Shown in pieces: positions 9,701 through 18,754 of a DNA stretch of 64,000 nt (positions are counted from its first letter, which is position 1; the number at the start of each line of letters is the position of its first letter). The DNA lies in contig OX457042.1 of the NCBI GenBank assembly GCA_949752735.1, positions 22,746,995-22,810,994 of the forward strand. Direction: 5' to 3'. Both the position numbers and the translations under genes were made by a program. Under the pieces are notes generated by a model. It was not told the DNA's origin, made no database searches, and worked only from the letters and a program-made list of their open reading frames with translations. This DNA comes from Lumbricus terrestris. Its lineage: Eukaryota > Annelida > Clitellata > Crassiclitellata > Lumbricidae.

Positions 9701-12467
9701 TGCCATACGTCAAAATAATAATAATCTTTTCTCTATTATTCATTCTGACAAACGTAGTATATAATTACATGAAACAATCTTAATTAGCACAAGTACTAAC
9801 AGAACAGACAGCCTGCAATACACGGCGCTAATAGTAGCCTACAAAGCATGTCTATCCTACTGCCGATTTCCATGCCAGTGCATTATCCAATGCACCACCC
9901 AGACCCAAAATGACATCCAGAAATAGTAAATGGCTTACTTGAAGACAGTAGTTCCAATGGCATCCAAATCATCAACAGAGGGAAGACTTCGCACATAACC
10001 AATAACAGCTCGAATAACTTCTGACGATGGATACTAAAATTTCCAAACAAGAGAACATCTCGTGACATTTATATAGCACCTTTGTGAACATCAGCAATGT
10101 ATGTAACTCAACATTTATGCAGTACTCGTCTAAGAACATTTAAATCTGCGCAACAGAACAAGAAAAAATCTTTCTTAGACTGTAATTTAAAGATACAATT
10201 CTATGGACAGTGGATCAAATGTATTGCAGTGAAGCAGTTTTGTGCAATGCCAGGTTTTTTTACATCTATATTCAATAGAGGATCTTGTATCCACAATTTC
10301 TCAAAAAGAGTGGCTCACTTGGCTGCTTGTTTTGTTTGTCGTTTTATGACTGATGTCTCTATAACCAAAGACGGTCCCCAATGGGTCCGAACTCTCTCGC
10401 TATGAATGCATTATCAACTCAACTGATGTCCTAACTAGACTCTCATCAAAGTTTTCCCTTTTGCAACCAGTATTAGAATTAAGTGATTGCTCATAATCAG
10501 TGCTTAAAGTGTAGAAAAGAATTGCCTGGATGCTCATCACTTCTCCAGGCTCTGCTGTCCAAATAAGTGGCAGGACGACGTTGAGATACGAAAATAAGTG
10601 CCTGGATGCCGTCCATGGCTGTCCAACCACACTTTAAGCCCTGACCGTAATGCCTATTTGGCATTCAGTGTCTAATAGCATGTAAAGCTTAAAAAAGCAT
10701 TAAGGTGCAGACTGTAAGCATTGCTAATCCTTCCAGAAGAGAGTGATCATATTCTAATATCAACAATGATACAACAGTAACAACATACAATAGACTACAG
10801 GCATTTTAATAACATTGCACTTAGAATAATGTCTACTCCATGTCTACTTGTTATTTGCAAACAGGTAGTAAATGACTCGTTTGCAAACCTGTGCAACTTG
10901 AGCAGGACTTGACAAGTGACATATGCGACAGAAGAATTCTCTCAAGTCTGCTTCCGGCAAAAGATGTGTGCCTAAAAAATCACAGGTCTGTCTCTTATTC
11001 TTGTCTTATTCTACTGCATGGCTACATCAAAGACACAATATAAACCACCTTAGTCAAATACAAATTCTGTGGTCTGTCAACCAGATTGCTCAATAAAGGA
11101 GTGTTATTAATATTATTATTAATTGCTTGCTTTTAACAATATGCATTTCAACTTCCCTTGAAGTGCAATCATTAATCTATGGCTCATTTATTGTATTGTA
11201 CCTCACTGCATCATTTGAAAGCATGCCTTTGGCAGTGACTAGAAATGGAATAGGCCACAGTTCTTCTAACTCTGGGATGTCAAACCTTGTGCAATGACGG
11301 GTCAGTGGCAAAATTTAGTTTCCAGCAAGTGGCAGGCCCGGGTGCCAAACGTGCTTCTGAAAATGGGGCGAGGGTAAGCTTATAAGAGAGGCATGGAATT
11401 TTTTTTGCAGAGTCAGGTCTCTTAAATGGTGCACTTTTTAGCATACAAGCAGCCACATAAGGCTTAGAAAATTCAAATTTTTATTTTCATTATCCGTCAT
11501 GGACATCACAGCAATCTTTAAACAAGGTTTTCAGACTAGCAAATATCGTCGGCGGGCCAGAACGCCCATCTCCAGATATCAACAGTTGCAAAATTTAAGA
11601 ACAAGCGTCAATCAATGTATGTTACAAAATACAAGAACATTGCCAATGAAACTTATCAGACAAGAATTTATTTTACAGTGGTCAAAATAGATAACCAGCA
11701 CTAGCATGATTCTCGTAAAGCAAATGCAAAAACTAACCCAGTAATGCGGCCAAGATGCAGAATCGCTTTGGATGCAAATCTATCGCCTTTGCCAAGTCAT
11801 CAATTAGGTACTCCTGCGTTTCAAGAGACCCTCGATAAGTTAATTTTAGATGGTGGGCTGAGAAGTAACGAGGTGGATCAAATACGGCATAATCTGCATC
11901 TTGAGCAAGAACTCCGTGAAGATTATACTCCCTACAGTAAGCAATCACTTCCTGATGGTGATCATCCATAGAACAGGCTACGGAAACACCAAGCTGTCGC
12001 AAGGCCAGACGTAGGCATGAGGACAGCATTGGCGGTGGCACCCACCATGCCTTTGGCGGCGGCGTAGCTTTGTGGTGAACATGCCCAATGACGCCTTGAA
12101 TGTTCTTATAGATGTCGGCCTGTTGCTGAAACCATTCGTCAGTGCGCTGGCCCTCCAGAGCACCGTTGAAAAATACCACCAGATCCAGATTAGATGCCCG
12201 ACATGTATGCACAAGGTTACTAAGGAAGGCCATCATTCGATTCCATTGTCCCCCGCAAGCCCAGTCGGAATAGAAGCCGCCATACAATTTATGAAGGCAG
12301 CTCTCGGCATCTACGACGAGACGCAGTTGCTGTGGGGTACCTCCACCTCGTTTCTTGCTATTCCTCGACTGTAAAGCAAATCCTCGCGCAACCTGGACTA
12401 GATCCACATGTTTGCAAGCCTGCTGGCAGTGTGTCTCTATAAACTCCTGCAGGTCGCGGATACCCAT
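558..12467 (-). CDS. FAM120A: FAM120-family protein (constitutive coactivator of PPAR-gamma-like), C-terminus off window
   Basis: Gene-level entry. Twelve exons on the minus strand join in frame to 815 codons: 11738-12467, 10889-10971, 9939-10033, 9117-9226, 8409-8563, 7248-7503, 6523-6647, 5974-6114, 4962-5109, 3599-3887, 2492-2606, 558-755. The N-terminal 243 residues resemble the XPG/FEN-like (PIN-fold) domain of the FAM120 family: MGIRDLQEFIE, LVVDAESCLHKLYGGFYSDW, FFNGALEG, DDHHQEVIAYC and QDADYAVFD. The middle is Ser/Pro/Ala-rich and little conserved. The C-terminal part again matches the family (KGLMYPW, YRPLRQRVYGVL, LQRLWLG, ELDAFLA, LFMSGVEHAIFVNDA, CPWLFFDGKLF). Family members are RNA-binding or coactivator-like proteins, and the nuclease fold is thought to be inactive. 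The human A paralogue is about 1,100 residues, so the Arg/Gly-rich tail should lie left of position 558. Whether this is pro-orthologous to A, B and C together is not decidable here. Family assignment is firm. Confidence 0.92.
786..985 (-). mobile_element. tRNA-derived SINE, family B, reverse copy
   Basis: On the minus strand it shares the block CTTTGTAGGCTGCTATTAG...ATGTATTGCAGGCTGTCTGTT with the fuller copy at 29263-29545, and it ends in an ATT-rich tail at 786-815. It lies in the FAM120 intron between exons 12 and 11. Confidence 0.6.
990..2340. repeat. 36-bp minisatellite with two orientation switches (inverted tandem array)
   Basis: Tandem 36-bp units containing GATAGAGCGACATACCTGAT run in one orientation from about 990 to 1652, flip to the reverse complement from about 1657 to 2200, then return to the first orientation to about 2335. 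Units differ in a short variable spot (ATAAGTGCA, TTAAGTGGA, CAGCAGTGCA, TGCAGTACA). Because 36 is a multiple of three, long open frames appear on both strands; they are repeat artefacts. The array lies in a FAM120 intron. Confidence 0.95.
2492..2606 (-). CDS. FAM120A: FAM120 exon 11 (residues 711-749)
   Basis: The acceptor is TTTCAG and the donor CAG|GTTAGT. It encodes YMVMYRKIRVLRPYELDAFL and SPLLRDSDAVQEMQ, equivalent to the family's YMVQ...RILRRQELDAFLAQALSP. The first codon is split with exon 10 (CG+G, Arg). Confidence 0.9.
2880..2952. repeat. Perfect palindrome, 36-bp arms, one-base centre
   Basis: The arms are exact inverse complements about base 2916, from GGTACGTACACACGC at the left end to GCGTGTGTACGTACC at the right. 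It is in a FAM120 intron. It could be a tiny palindromic transposon relic or a cruciform-forming fold-back; the loop is too short for a normal microRNA precursor. Confidence 0.95.
3175..3365 (-). mobile_element. tRNA-derived SINE, family A, reverse copy
   Basis: On the minus strand it parallels the copies at 41683-41913 and 49695-49930: a GCCTTGCAGC block, a degenerate B box, GGACCTTGAGCAAGTCCTTCA, and a 3' portion with GGGAGCACTTCGGAGTAG...TTGAAGGGGC. It lies in the FAM120 intron between exons 11 and 10. Confidence 0.7.
3599..3887 (-). CDS. FAM120A: FAM120 exon 10 (residues 615-710)
   Basis: The acceptor is TTTCAG and the donor CG|GTTAGC. It encodes VSVKEWVIPRGG, WTVPDLQRLWLGTTTEDKS, LKTFLSCMKCDMP and FIILCCVLR, matching the family's IIKEW, WTCPNLKRLWLGKAVEDKN, MRAFLACMRSDTP and LMVLCCVLR. 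Confidence 0.92.
3888..4961. other. FAM120 intron 9, no recognised feature
   Basis: I see no conserved coding, RNA or repeat feature here. The plus-strand open stretches (for example 4093-4464) lack family motifs and lie antisense to the gene. Confidence 0.5.
4962..5109 (-). CDS. FAM120A: FAM120 exon 9 (residues 566-614)
   Basis: The acceptor is CTTCTAG. It encodes REIKLPISVEDEAYRDLP then TDLYRPLRQRVYGVL, matching the family's GEIKIAVSIEDEANKDLP and YRPVRQYVYGVL. I chose the donor AAAAA|GTACTT over a nearer GT at the LSD codons because it restores the family's spacing to the next exon; both choices keep frame. Confidence 0.85.
5733..5803. mobile_element. piggyBac-like miniature element with TTAA flanks
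   Basis: TTAA at 5733-5736 and 5800-5803 flank a 63-bp element whose ends, CCCTTTAACGACCAG and CTGGTCGTTAAAGGG, are exact inverted repeats. TTAA duplication with C-rich termini is typical of piggyBac. No coding capacity. Confidence 0.65.
5974..6114 (-). CDS. FAM120A: FAM120 exon 8 (residues 519-565)
   Basis: The acceptor is GATCAG and the donor CAG|GTAAGC. It encodes SPEVMNIASERHQKGLMYPW, closely matching the family's APEVLRVAEHRHKKGLMYPY. Phase 0 at both ends. Confidence 0.9.
6523..6647 (-). CDS. FAM120A: FAM120 exon 7 (residues 477-518), poly-Ala tract
   Basis: The acceptor is TTGTTAG and the donor CTC|GTAAGA. It encodes LAPSPSLINDTSP, then six alanines (a GCT run near 6576-6594), then VTTSPLMMKTHQPL, comparable to the family's HMDITTPPLPP segment. 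The trinucleotide run makes the alanine length likely polymorphic. Confidence 0.72.
7248..7503 (-). CDS. FAM120A: FAM120 exon 6 (residues 392-476)
   Basis: The acceptor is TGTCTAG and the donor CAG|GTATGT. It encodes a Pro/Ser/Gln-rich linker with a short internal duplication, DPPKVPLQSS and DPPKFPLQSS. No domain is recognised. The reading frame is open across the exon and fits the flanking phases (0 in, 1 out). Confidence 0.74.
7504..8029. other. FAM120 intron 5 (left part), SINE/LINE tail-like remnant
   Basis: Near 7640-7690 a CTGGGAGCGCTACTGAGTGACT stretch resembles the shared SINE/LINE 3' tail. The rest shows no feature I can support. Confidence 0.4.
8030..8095 (-). mobile_element. SINE/LINE 3'-tail fragment, reverse orientation
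   Basis: The minus strand has GAGCGCTTCTCAGTAGCC...CTTGAAGAGTCGCTATAT, a diverged form of the shared tail hairpin in the family A SINEs (see 41847-41860). Only the tail is present. Confidence 0.5.
8198..8276. mobile_element. Second TTAA-flanked miniature element
   Basis: TTAA flanks enclose imperfect inverted ends, TCTTTTACCCGTT and AACGGGTAAAGGG. It resembles 5733-5803 in layout (CCCTTTA-type ends, about 75 bp) but differs in sequence. It lies in a FAM120 intron. Confidence 0.55.
8409..8563 (-). CDS. FAM120A: FAM120 exon 5 (residues 340-391)
   Basis: The acceptor is ACTTAG and the donor GAG|GTATGT. It encodes a Ser/Asp-rich low-complexity linker (STPVKQPGSYPSKG, ISSDESDRGGGAD). Placement rests on splice signals and frame rather than sequence similarity; the family is variable and Ser-rich here. 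Confidence 0.72.
9117..9226 (-). CDS. FAM120A: FAM120 exon 4 (residues 303-339)
   Basis: The acceptor is TTCTTCAG and the donor AAG|GTTTGT. It encodes NMNDKVNRFKQSVQYY and FKYRPKIQ, equivalent to the family's DDKVIRFKRAIGYY. The frame closes with the neighbouring exons on both sides. Confidence 0.86.
9799..9852 (-). mobile_element. Partial SINE family B fragment
   Basis: A reverse-orientation match to the AGGCTGCTATTAGCGCC...TATTGCAGGCTGTCTGTT block of the copy at 29263-29545. Fragment only, in a FAM120 intron. Confidence 0.6.
9939..10033 (-). CDS. FAM120A: FAM120 exon 3 (residues 272-302)
   Basis: The acceptor is TTTTAG and the donor CAA|GTAAGC. It encodes YPSSEVIRAVIGYVRSLP followed by VDDLDAIGTTVF, matching the family segment VVIKAVADYVR..SDLDAIAKDVF. 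It enters in phase 0 and leaves in phase 2. Confidence 0.88.
10498..10643. mobile_element. hAT-type miniature element (CAGKGCTTAAAGTG family), old copy
   Basis: The ends CAGTGCTTAAAGTG and CACTTTAAGCCCTG form terminal inverted repeats, and the interior has GCCTGGATGCCGTCCA and GGCAGGACGACG as in the fresher copy at 62335-62485. Flanking 8-mers match at only five positions, so the target duplication has decayed. Confidence 0.65.
10889..10971 (-). CDS. FAM120A: FAM120 exon 2 (residues 244-271)
   Basis: The acceptor is TTTTTTAG and the donor CAG|GTTTGC. It encodes THLLPEADLREFF, which continues the ALLG of exon 1 as in the family's AALLGNHILPDEDL region. It enters in phase 1 and leaves in phase 0. 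It is too short to stand out as a reading frame. Confidence 0.87.
10972..11737. other. FAM120 intron 1
   Basis: Near 11085-11130 the stretch GATTGCTCAATAAAGGAG followed by an ATT run resembles the 3' tail of SINE family B. Elsewhere I see no feature. Confidence 0.4.
11738..12467 (-). CDS. FAM120A: FAM120 exon 1 (residues 1-243)
   Basis: This exon starts at the ATG at 12465-12467 and ends with donor GTTAGT, leaving one nucleotide of the next codon. It holds the whole FEN/PIN-like domain. Asp-rich positions (LVVDAE, QDADYAVFD) remain, but the full acidic active site of true flap nucleases is not evident, as is usual for this family. The start is chosen because the MGxxxxQxxIE opening is the family's canonical N-terminus. 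Confidence 0.92.
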
Positions 12468-13168
12468 GCCGCCGACAACCTAATTAAGCCAGCCTCTGAA
12501 CCAGAAACTCGAGCACTTCGTCCGAAACTACGAATGAAAATTGAGCGATAATATGGGATCCATAATAATACATTTCCGTCGAAGAGTCTAAGTAATTGAG
12601 ATAAGGTCAAGAACTTAGGTCCCAATGGCTGAACTCCGCCACTGGTTGCACTCTGCCAGTGCCAGTCCCAAGCCTGGATAAAGAAGGAGGGCGTCGCTAA
12701 TGGTCTTTGCTACCACACAGTGACGTTAAACTGCAAAAACCACCACCAATGGCTGAGACCAGGCTGAGACCATCGACGGCGTTGCGTTCGTTGTTACATG
12801 TTTAAAGACACTGCCATATCAAAGATGATTAGTGTCGCCACGCCATTTAGGTCCCCGTGGACGGACTATGCTAGCCCGAGATTTTTCAATCTCTGAAATA
12901 GACACATTCGGGAAGCAAACCGCGACCCGCACGCTCTCTTTTACAGAGTCGCGTACATGCGCGCGGCCAGCGCTCTTACCGATGTAGCTAAGCGAGCCAG
13001 TGACCATCGACGGCTGAGACCGTCTGCATTTTATATTGGCACTTTGATTCTCAATTTTCATGAGCCAAAATTAATGGACTTGGTCAAATGAAATCTGTTA
13101 AGACCGATCAGTTTCGACATTCACAGTAGCACAGTAAGAAAACAATTCAAAATGGAACATCTACCCTC
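12468..13168. other. Presumed FAM120 promoter and 5' UTR flank
   Basis: About 700 bases between the FAM120 ATG and the LTR insertion. No TATA box or transcription start is evident. Near-repeats of a CTGAGACC/CATCGACGGC word occur around 12750-12780 and 12998-13025. Before the LTR element landed this would have been continuous with the CERK upstream region at 24103-24609. Confidence 0.4.
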
Positions 13169-13172
13169 TTTC

Positions 13173-15459
13173 TGTAACGCCCGCCCCTATCGGCCTCCCC
13201 GGAGTCGCCACTTCCGGATCATCGCCTGATGGGACCGCGTGCTGCTGTGGACGAGCTCTAGAGATAGAGGGAGGACAGGAGGAGGTGACTTCCGGGTTCG
13301 AATCCCAACGATGGAAAGGCGGCCAGTTATTTCGACTGCCGGACTCCCTATATGAAATTGGCGGCCTACTAGCCAATCTATCACTCCTTCGCAATATACC
13401 AGGGTGTGCGAAATCTTTAGGCCTAGCACCCAAAGTTTCTTCCAGGCCGATGGTCGAGTGGTATGGCGCGTCCGCAGTGGTAATAGCGGTGAGGTAACCA
13501 GGGTTCAAATCCACAGCAGGCTTGGGTACCGGCGATGCCTCTAGCCTTTCCAATCGTGATACAACTTCCGTCAGCGCTTCCCTGACATTATCTCTTACAG
13601 CCGAGATCTCTTCTCTTATCTCCTCTCTTACATTTGATTGCACTGAGGAAATAGCATCGCTAACATTTGATTGCACTGCTAGGACATTAAACTCCACCGT
13701 GGCAATCGCCTCCTGTGTGTCCCTGGCATGCATCTGCATAGCTTCCTGAGTCGACTTAGCATTAGTCTGTATTGCCTCGAGCAATATCTCCATAGAAGAA
13801 GGGGGCCTAGAAGGCTGAGCAGGAGTGACTGGTCTAGACTCCTCCATAGCGCTATAGAAATGACTTCTATCTTTATAGCTCACAATCAATCAAGTATTCA
13901 TTCAACGTGAGTTGCATTCCATGCCATCAATGATCAAAGTCAGTAGTTTTATTTAATATTTCTTATTATTCACAATCACTTGAATCTTCAATTGACATCA
14001 ATTATGTTCAAAGCAATCAAACATAAAAGTCAGTAAGTTCAATTATCAGTTCCTATCCGTTGTAAAGACATTCAATGAAAATCAAATGCAACAATTCAAT
14101 GCAAACACCTATCAACCGGAGTATGCCTAAATTAAATCCCGATTGACTCTCAAGTCCCACAGCCAATTTCAGTTCAGCCCAAAATATCTAAATAACCGAT
14201 CGTATTAATTCCCCAATAAAGCGTACCTTATGTCCGAAGACAAGGGACAAAGCCGATCGTGTGCGAAGAGCATCGACGAAGTCGAATTCCAAGAGAGGCG
14301 ACGAAGGCACAAGCAAGGCGTCGAGTTTGAAACGCCCTAAAGGGATCAGCTAAATCCGTCGCTGATTCCACGCAATGAACAACGATTTCGGCTATGTATC
14401 CAAGCCGTTTGAGAAAGACGCCCTTAGGCAAACATACGAACAACCGCTTCGCAACACAATTTCAGAACGCTGACGATTCGAAGCCCACGATAAATCACTC
14501 CGTGTGACAGGGCGAAGAGAGGCCTTGACTGATTAATCCAGGAGTAGATCCAATGCGAAAGCGAAGGCAAAACTCGCAACAACGCTGATATATTTCTCGC
14601 AACAAACTAACTCTTTTATTAAATCGACTCCATGTCGAGAGAGAATGAATCGACAACAACGACGCCGAAGACTAGTGTAAGCGGCACTTTATCCTGGCCA
14701 AACTTCACTAACTCGATCGAGCCTAAGACTACCAAAAGCCGCAATACATCCAGTTGCCTTGAAATCCTGTCCACGTCTGCGCTTTAGCTGCTCGCTCTCG
14801 CTTTTATAACTGCCTGGTCTGCAGAGCGTCCCCTTTACTACGCATGCGCAGCTAGAGAGCTGCACGCGCCAACCCAGCAGCAACGCAGCTGTTTCAAGGC
14901 GGCAAGAATTAGCTGCCAGCTGCGGCCTTCCGAGTATGTCTGTCGTCGGTCTGTAGCTCACTGTCTTTCTCCCTCTATCTCTCTTTCTGAAAAGCGCCCT
15001 CAGACGTGAGATCACGTAACCTCAAATGCACTAATTCAACCTGAGGAAGCAGAGAGCTATTAACACATACACAGGCCAGCACGTCCTCTTCAGTGCGTCT
15101 CTTTGTCTGTCGGACTGTATGGCTCGCTCCCTCCATCCGTCGGACCACCGCAGAGAAGCGTGCGAAAGATGAATTACCCTCATCGACTGCAAGCGGCACG
15201 CTCTTTGAAGACGGCCGAGGCGTCGATTGCCTTATCGTGGGAAAATACGCGAATCTGAGACGCAGCTGCAGCGGCTACGTCAGCGGTCGCTGTGACCCGT
15301 GTCAAGCGCAAATCAACATTAAAATCTAGGTCACCGCGAAGCACCGAAAGAAAACCATATATATATATCAGATCTCTGAAACCGATCAAAAATTAAATAA
15401 AATAATAATATAATAATATTATCGACCAGAAACCTGTAGCGTAGTTATACGTCGCTACA
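13173..15459 (-). repeat. 3' LTR of the Gag-only element
   Basis: Near-identical to 21812-24098 at a constant offset of 8,639. Its copy of the gag start (from 13889) stays open for the LTR part but runs into host sequence and stops after residue 242. Its TATAAAAG (14801-14808) faces FAM120. Confidence 0.93.
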
Positions 15460-15476
15460 CTGTCTGCGGCCACCCC
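15460..15476 (-). other. Candidate polypurine tract
   Basis: Directly before the 3' LTR the minus strand reads GGGGTGGCCGCAGACAG. It is G-rich but not purely purine. The position is right for plus-strand priming. Confidence 0.45.
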
Positions 15477-15477
15477 A

Positions 15478-15519
15478 AATTTTAAGATTTCTTTAAATGG
15501 GAAAAGACATCTTAAAATT
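15478..15519. repeat. Hairpin beside the 3' LTR
   Basis: AATTTTAAGAT (15478-15488) and ATCTTAAAATT (15509-15519) are exact inverted arms around a 20-base loop, immediately internal to the polypurine-like tract. Confidence 0.85.
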
Positions 15520-17349
15520 TCTAGTAAGGCCATACTCCAATTTTTACATCAAGGATTCAAATGCAAGAATTAAAAATATATGCAATGAACAGTCCTCAAC
15601 GTAAGCATCACAAAGTTCACATTTTAGCGTTAAATGTCAGTTCCAGCGAAAGAAATAAACATTATTATAATTATAATTTTATCATTACATTTATATAGCT
15701 CCATCGCTAAGAGTTCCGTGAAGCTCAAGAGCATTCATATATATAGTATATATAAGCTTCCTTCAGTTCAGCCATACACAGAGTATTTTACGGCGAAGCA
15801 TGACACAAGCCTACAGACAGGAATATAGACCCGACCACACAGGTCATCAAGATTACCAATAGGCTACCACCTATTTACAAGACCCCGTAGGTTTATCCTG
15901 TGGTATCACTTCTGCATTCACAGATCTACCGAACAGTTCACCTAGGCCTATGATTCTTTTAACATCACCAACTAGTAGAGAACACCGCCATTAATCGAGC
16001 GCGTCCCAGTCTAGTTTGATACTTTCCATGCGAGACTAAATAAGCACACAGCTAAACTCTCTACGAAACCATATTATTATTATTAGGCCCATTATAACTG
16101 TTGTAGCGTATATCAAGATTCACCATAAAATAAACACAGTGCAACTTCAACCTAATAGGCCTAGGCCTGCTCTTACCACATAGCATCTATATATTCCAGA
16201 AGGCCTACCATCATAACTAAGCAATTCTATTTATTATTATGCAACCTACTAGGCGCAGAAACCAGCTTAAATAGGCCAGCGTAACATTAGGCCTATTAGC
16301 CTGTCTCGGTTCCAGCAAACCAAATTAAAATGCACAGAATAATTACAATACAAAAGCTTAGCTAGGTCAACTTAATATACTGTAATGAACGCTACAATAA
16401 GCTTACAGGCTACACTTCTTGTAAGCATCCTTCACGATATAGTGTAACCATAAAATCATAGGCCTATTAAAAGGACCATCATGATTTCAAAACTAAGATT
16501 ACAGTCTTTGCAAGAATCTATAGGCCGTTATAGTTTATCTTTAGTCCACTATAAATCTTATGCATCATTACATGGCATCTATGCCCATCCTCTTAGCATA
16601 AATCAACAGGCCTTGTCACTGCGCAATTATGTCGTCTTATTTTCAATCCATCATTGATGCGACGTAGACTACGGGACCACCCAAGCGCCTGGGAAACGAC
16701 GATTGCCAATTAATCGCCGCTCACTATTCTCCCACGCCATGCATCTACAGCGTGCGTCTCTTAAAATCCCGTGGGAATTAGGCAACAAACATGATCCTTT
16801 TACATGTAGGTTAAAGTTCATCGTACGACTAAGGTCGCGCTGACCTACACAAAATTAGGCCTACTTAGCGCTCATAAAATTATGATATGCATTAATCGGT
16901 ATCCCAAGCATGCATTAAAACCGTACGTTACAGTCCTGTGTAACAAATTAAATACAAAATTATATTTCTGCTGACTTTTCTGCGTTCAATCAATCATTAA
17001 ACTGGCCACCTAAAGTGACATTATATACACTGTCAAATCAAGACCAAAGACGAGCGCGGTCGCCTTTACTGTGTCGCTGTCGGTCTCCCCCCTCTCTCTA
17101 CAATTGCCTCTGCAGGAGTCGTGGGAACCGAACGCGTCCAGCAGACCACACGCAATAGTGACATTGCAAAATTAGGCCTCCAAAACTAGGTCAATCAACA
17201 AAACTTAGCAAAACCTTTCTAAGTTAGAATTATTGATAAACCTTACATGGCACGTTTATCCTAATATCCACTATATATACAAAATGCCGACAAATTTTGC
17301 CGAACCTCACAATTGTATGGGCTTATCCTCAAGGTAAACTCTATATATA
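15520..17349. other. Non-coding 3' internal region of the LTR element (left part)
   Basis: AT-rich sequence where pol would be expected. It holds no long frame and no reverse transcriptase or integrase motif. It carries many TAGGCCTA-type words like those of the host non-coding DNA in this window. Confidence 0.6.
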
Positions 17350-18752
17350 CAGGGTGGCTCAAAAAAAAACGTACCACCGGGGAAAATGCGATATCTTCGC
17401 AGCCGATTGGGGTTTTTCTGCGAAAATTTCACAATTTGAAGGGGAATGAATATACAACAATCCCTGAAAGTTTCATTTGAAACTTTTCATGTTTGCAAAA
17501 GTTACAGCTGTTCAAACTTAAAATTTCGTTTTTTCAATTATCCGGAGAATCGTGCTCCAATACAAGTGATTTCATTAGGATGTTTGGCAAATTACAACAC
17601 ACACACATTGATGATGATGTCATACGACCTCACTATGAGCTGTAAAGAAGCTGTTTATGAAGCAATCTGCTGGTATTTGGTGATATTTTATAGATTAAGG
17701 TCTCAATTGGTGAACCCAAACAATGAACGTCATGGGCAAAGTTTCTGCAAAAGATAAAATGGGAACTCGGACTTTGCATGAACAGAGACTGAGACATCGC
17801 GTGATCATAGCAAAATACCCAGTGAAAAGTGGAGCCTGAGCACATTGAAGACTATCTGCAAACGGGTTTATGTAACGAAGATCAGATGTCGGAAGAGAGG
17901 CAGGAAGTGGTCGCTTGATCTGACGGAAAAAGCGCGATTTTCACGAAATTCGCTTGGTAATCGAAAGGTCAAGTTTGCAAAGCAAATCGTGGTTTCGGCA
18001 TCAGATATGCCGGCGTGTGTTGCGGCTGCAAGAAAAGACTGCAATTAATCCAATTCAGTAGGTTAGATGTCAAACTCATCATTGAACTCGCTTACCCAGA
18101 CTCATTGAAGACCAGGTATGCTCTAACATCTGGTTTTATTATGCAGCAGGACAGTGCGCCTGCTTGCTCGCACGGCAAGGTTGATTATGATGGCGCTACC
18201 TTATTGACATCAACTGAAGTAAATGCATTGGCAAAGATGATTTACAAACTCGCCAGACCTTAACCCTCTTGTTTATCACGTCTGGGGAGCTATGCTGGAA
18301 CGCTGCAAGACATTTAATCCCAAGTTGGAGAACATTGGCCAGCTGAAGCAAGTCTTGCTGCTAATGTGGGGTCAGTTGCCGCAGGACCCGACCAACAAGG
18401 CCATACTGAGCTTCACAAAAAGAATTTGAGCTTGTGTTAAGGCAGAGAGTGGACACTCTCATTATACCTTACAATAAACTGCAAAACCGAATGCTGAGGT
18501 CGTAGGGAAAAGTGATATCATATGACATGGAAATCTACAAGTGACGTAAATTTTACGCGGATATTTGAAAAAACGAAATTTTAAGTTTGAACAGCTGTAA
18601 CTTTTGCAAACATGAAAAGTTTCAAATGAAACTTTCAGGGATTGTTGGAAATTCATTCTCCTACAAATTGGGATATTTTCGCAGAAAAAGTTCAATCGGC
18701 GGCGAAGATATCGCATTTTCCCCGGTGGTACGTTTTTTTTTGAGCCACCCTG
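17350..18752 (+). mobile_element. Mariner/Tc1-type DNA transposon, degenerate, nested in the LTR element
   Basis: Flanked by TA (17348-17349, 18753-18754). The ends CAGGGTGGCTCAAAAAAAA and TTTTTTTTGAGCCACCCTG begin terminal inverted repeats of about 200 bp (to about 17547 and from about 18555). The 1.4-kb length fits a full-length element. The interior carries a broken transposase. Confidence 0.88.
17760..18470 (+). pseudogene. Broken mariner-type transposase
   Basis: Pieces in different frames recall the IS630/Tc1/mariner DDE transposase: MQQDSAPACSHGKV (near 18140, the usual QQDGAPAH site with the second catalytic Asp), then DLNPLVYHVWGAMLERC (near 18260), where the family has DLNPLDY. The third catalytic Asp therefore reads Val. 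Frameshifts and stops separate the pieces, so it cannot encode an active enzyme. Confidence 0.75.
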
Positions 18753-18754
18753 TA

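Noticed and set aside
13161..13889. 242-codon minus-strand frame as a separate gene
   Set aside because: It is the 3' LTR copy of the gag N-terminus and ends three codons into host sequence.
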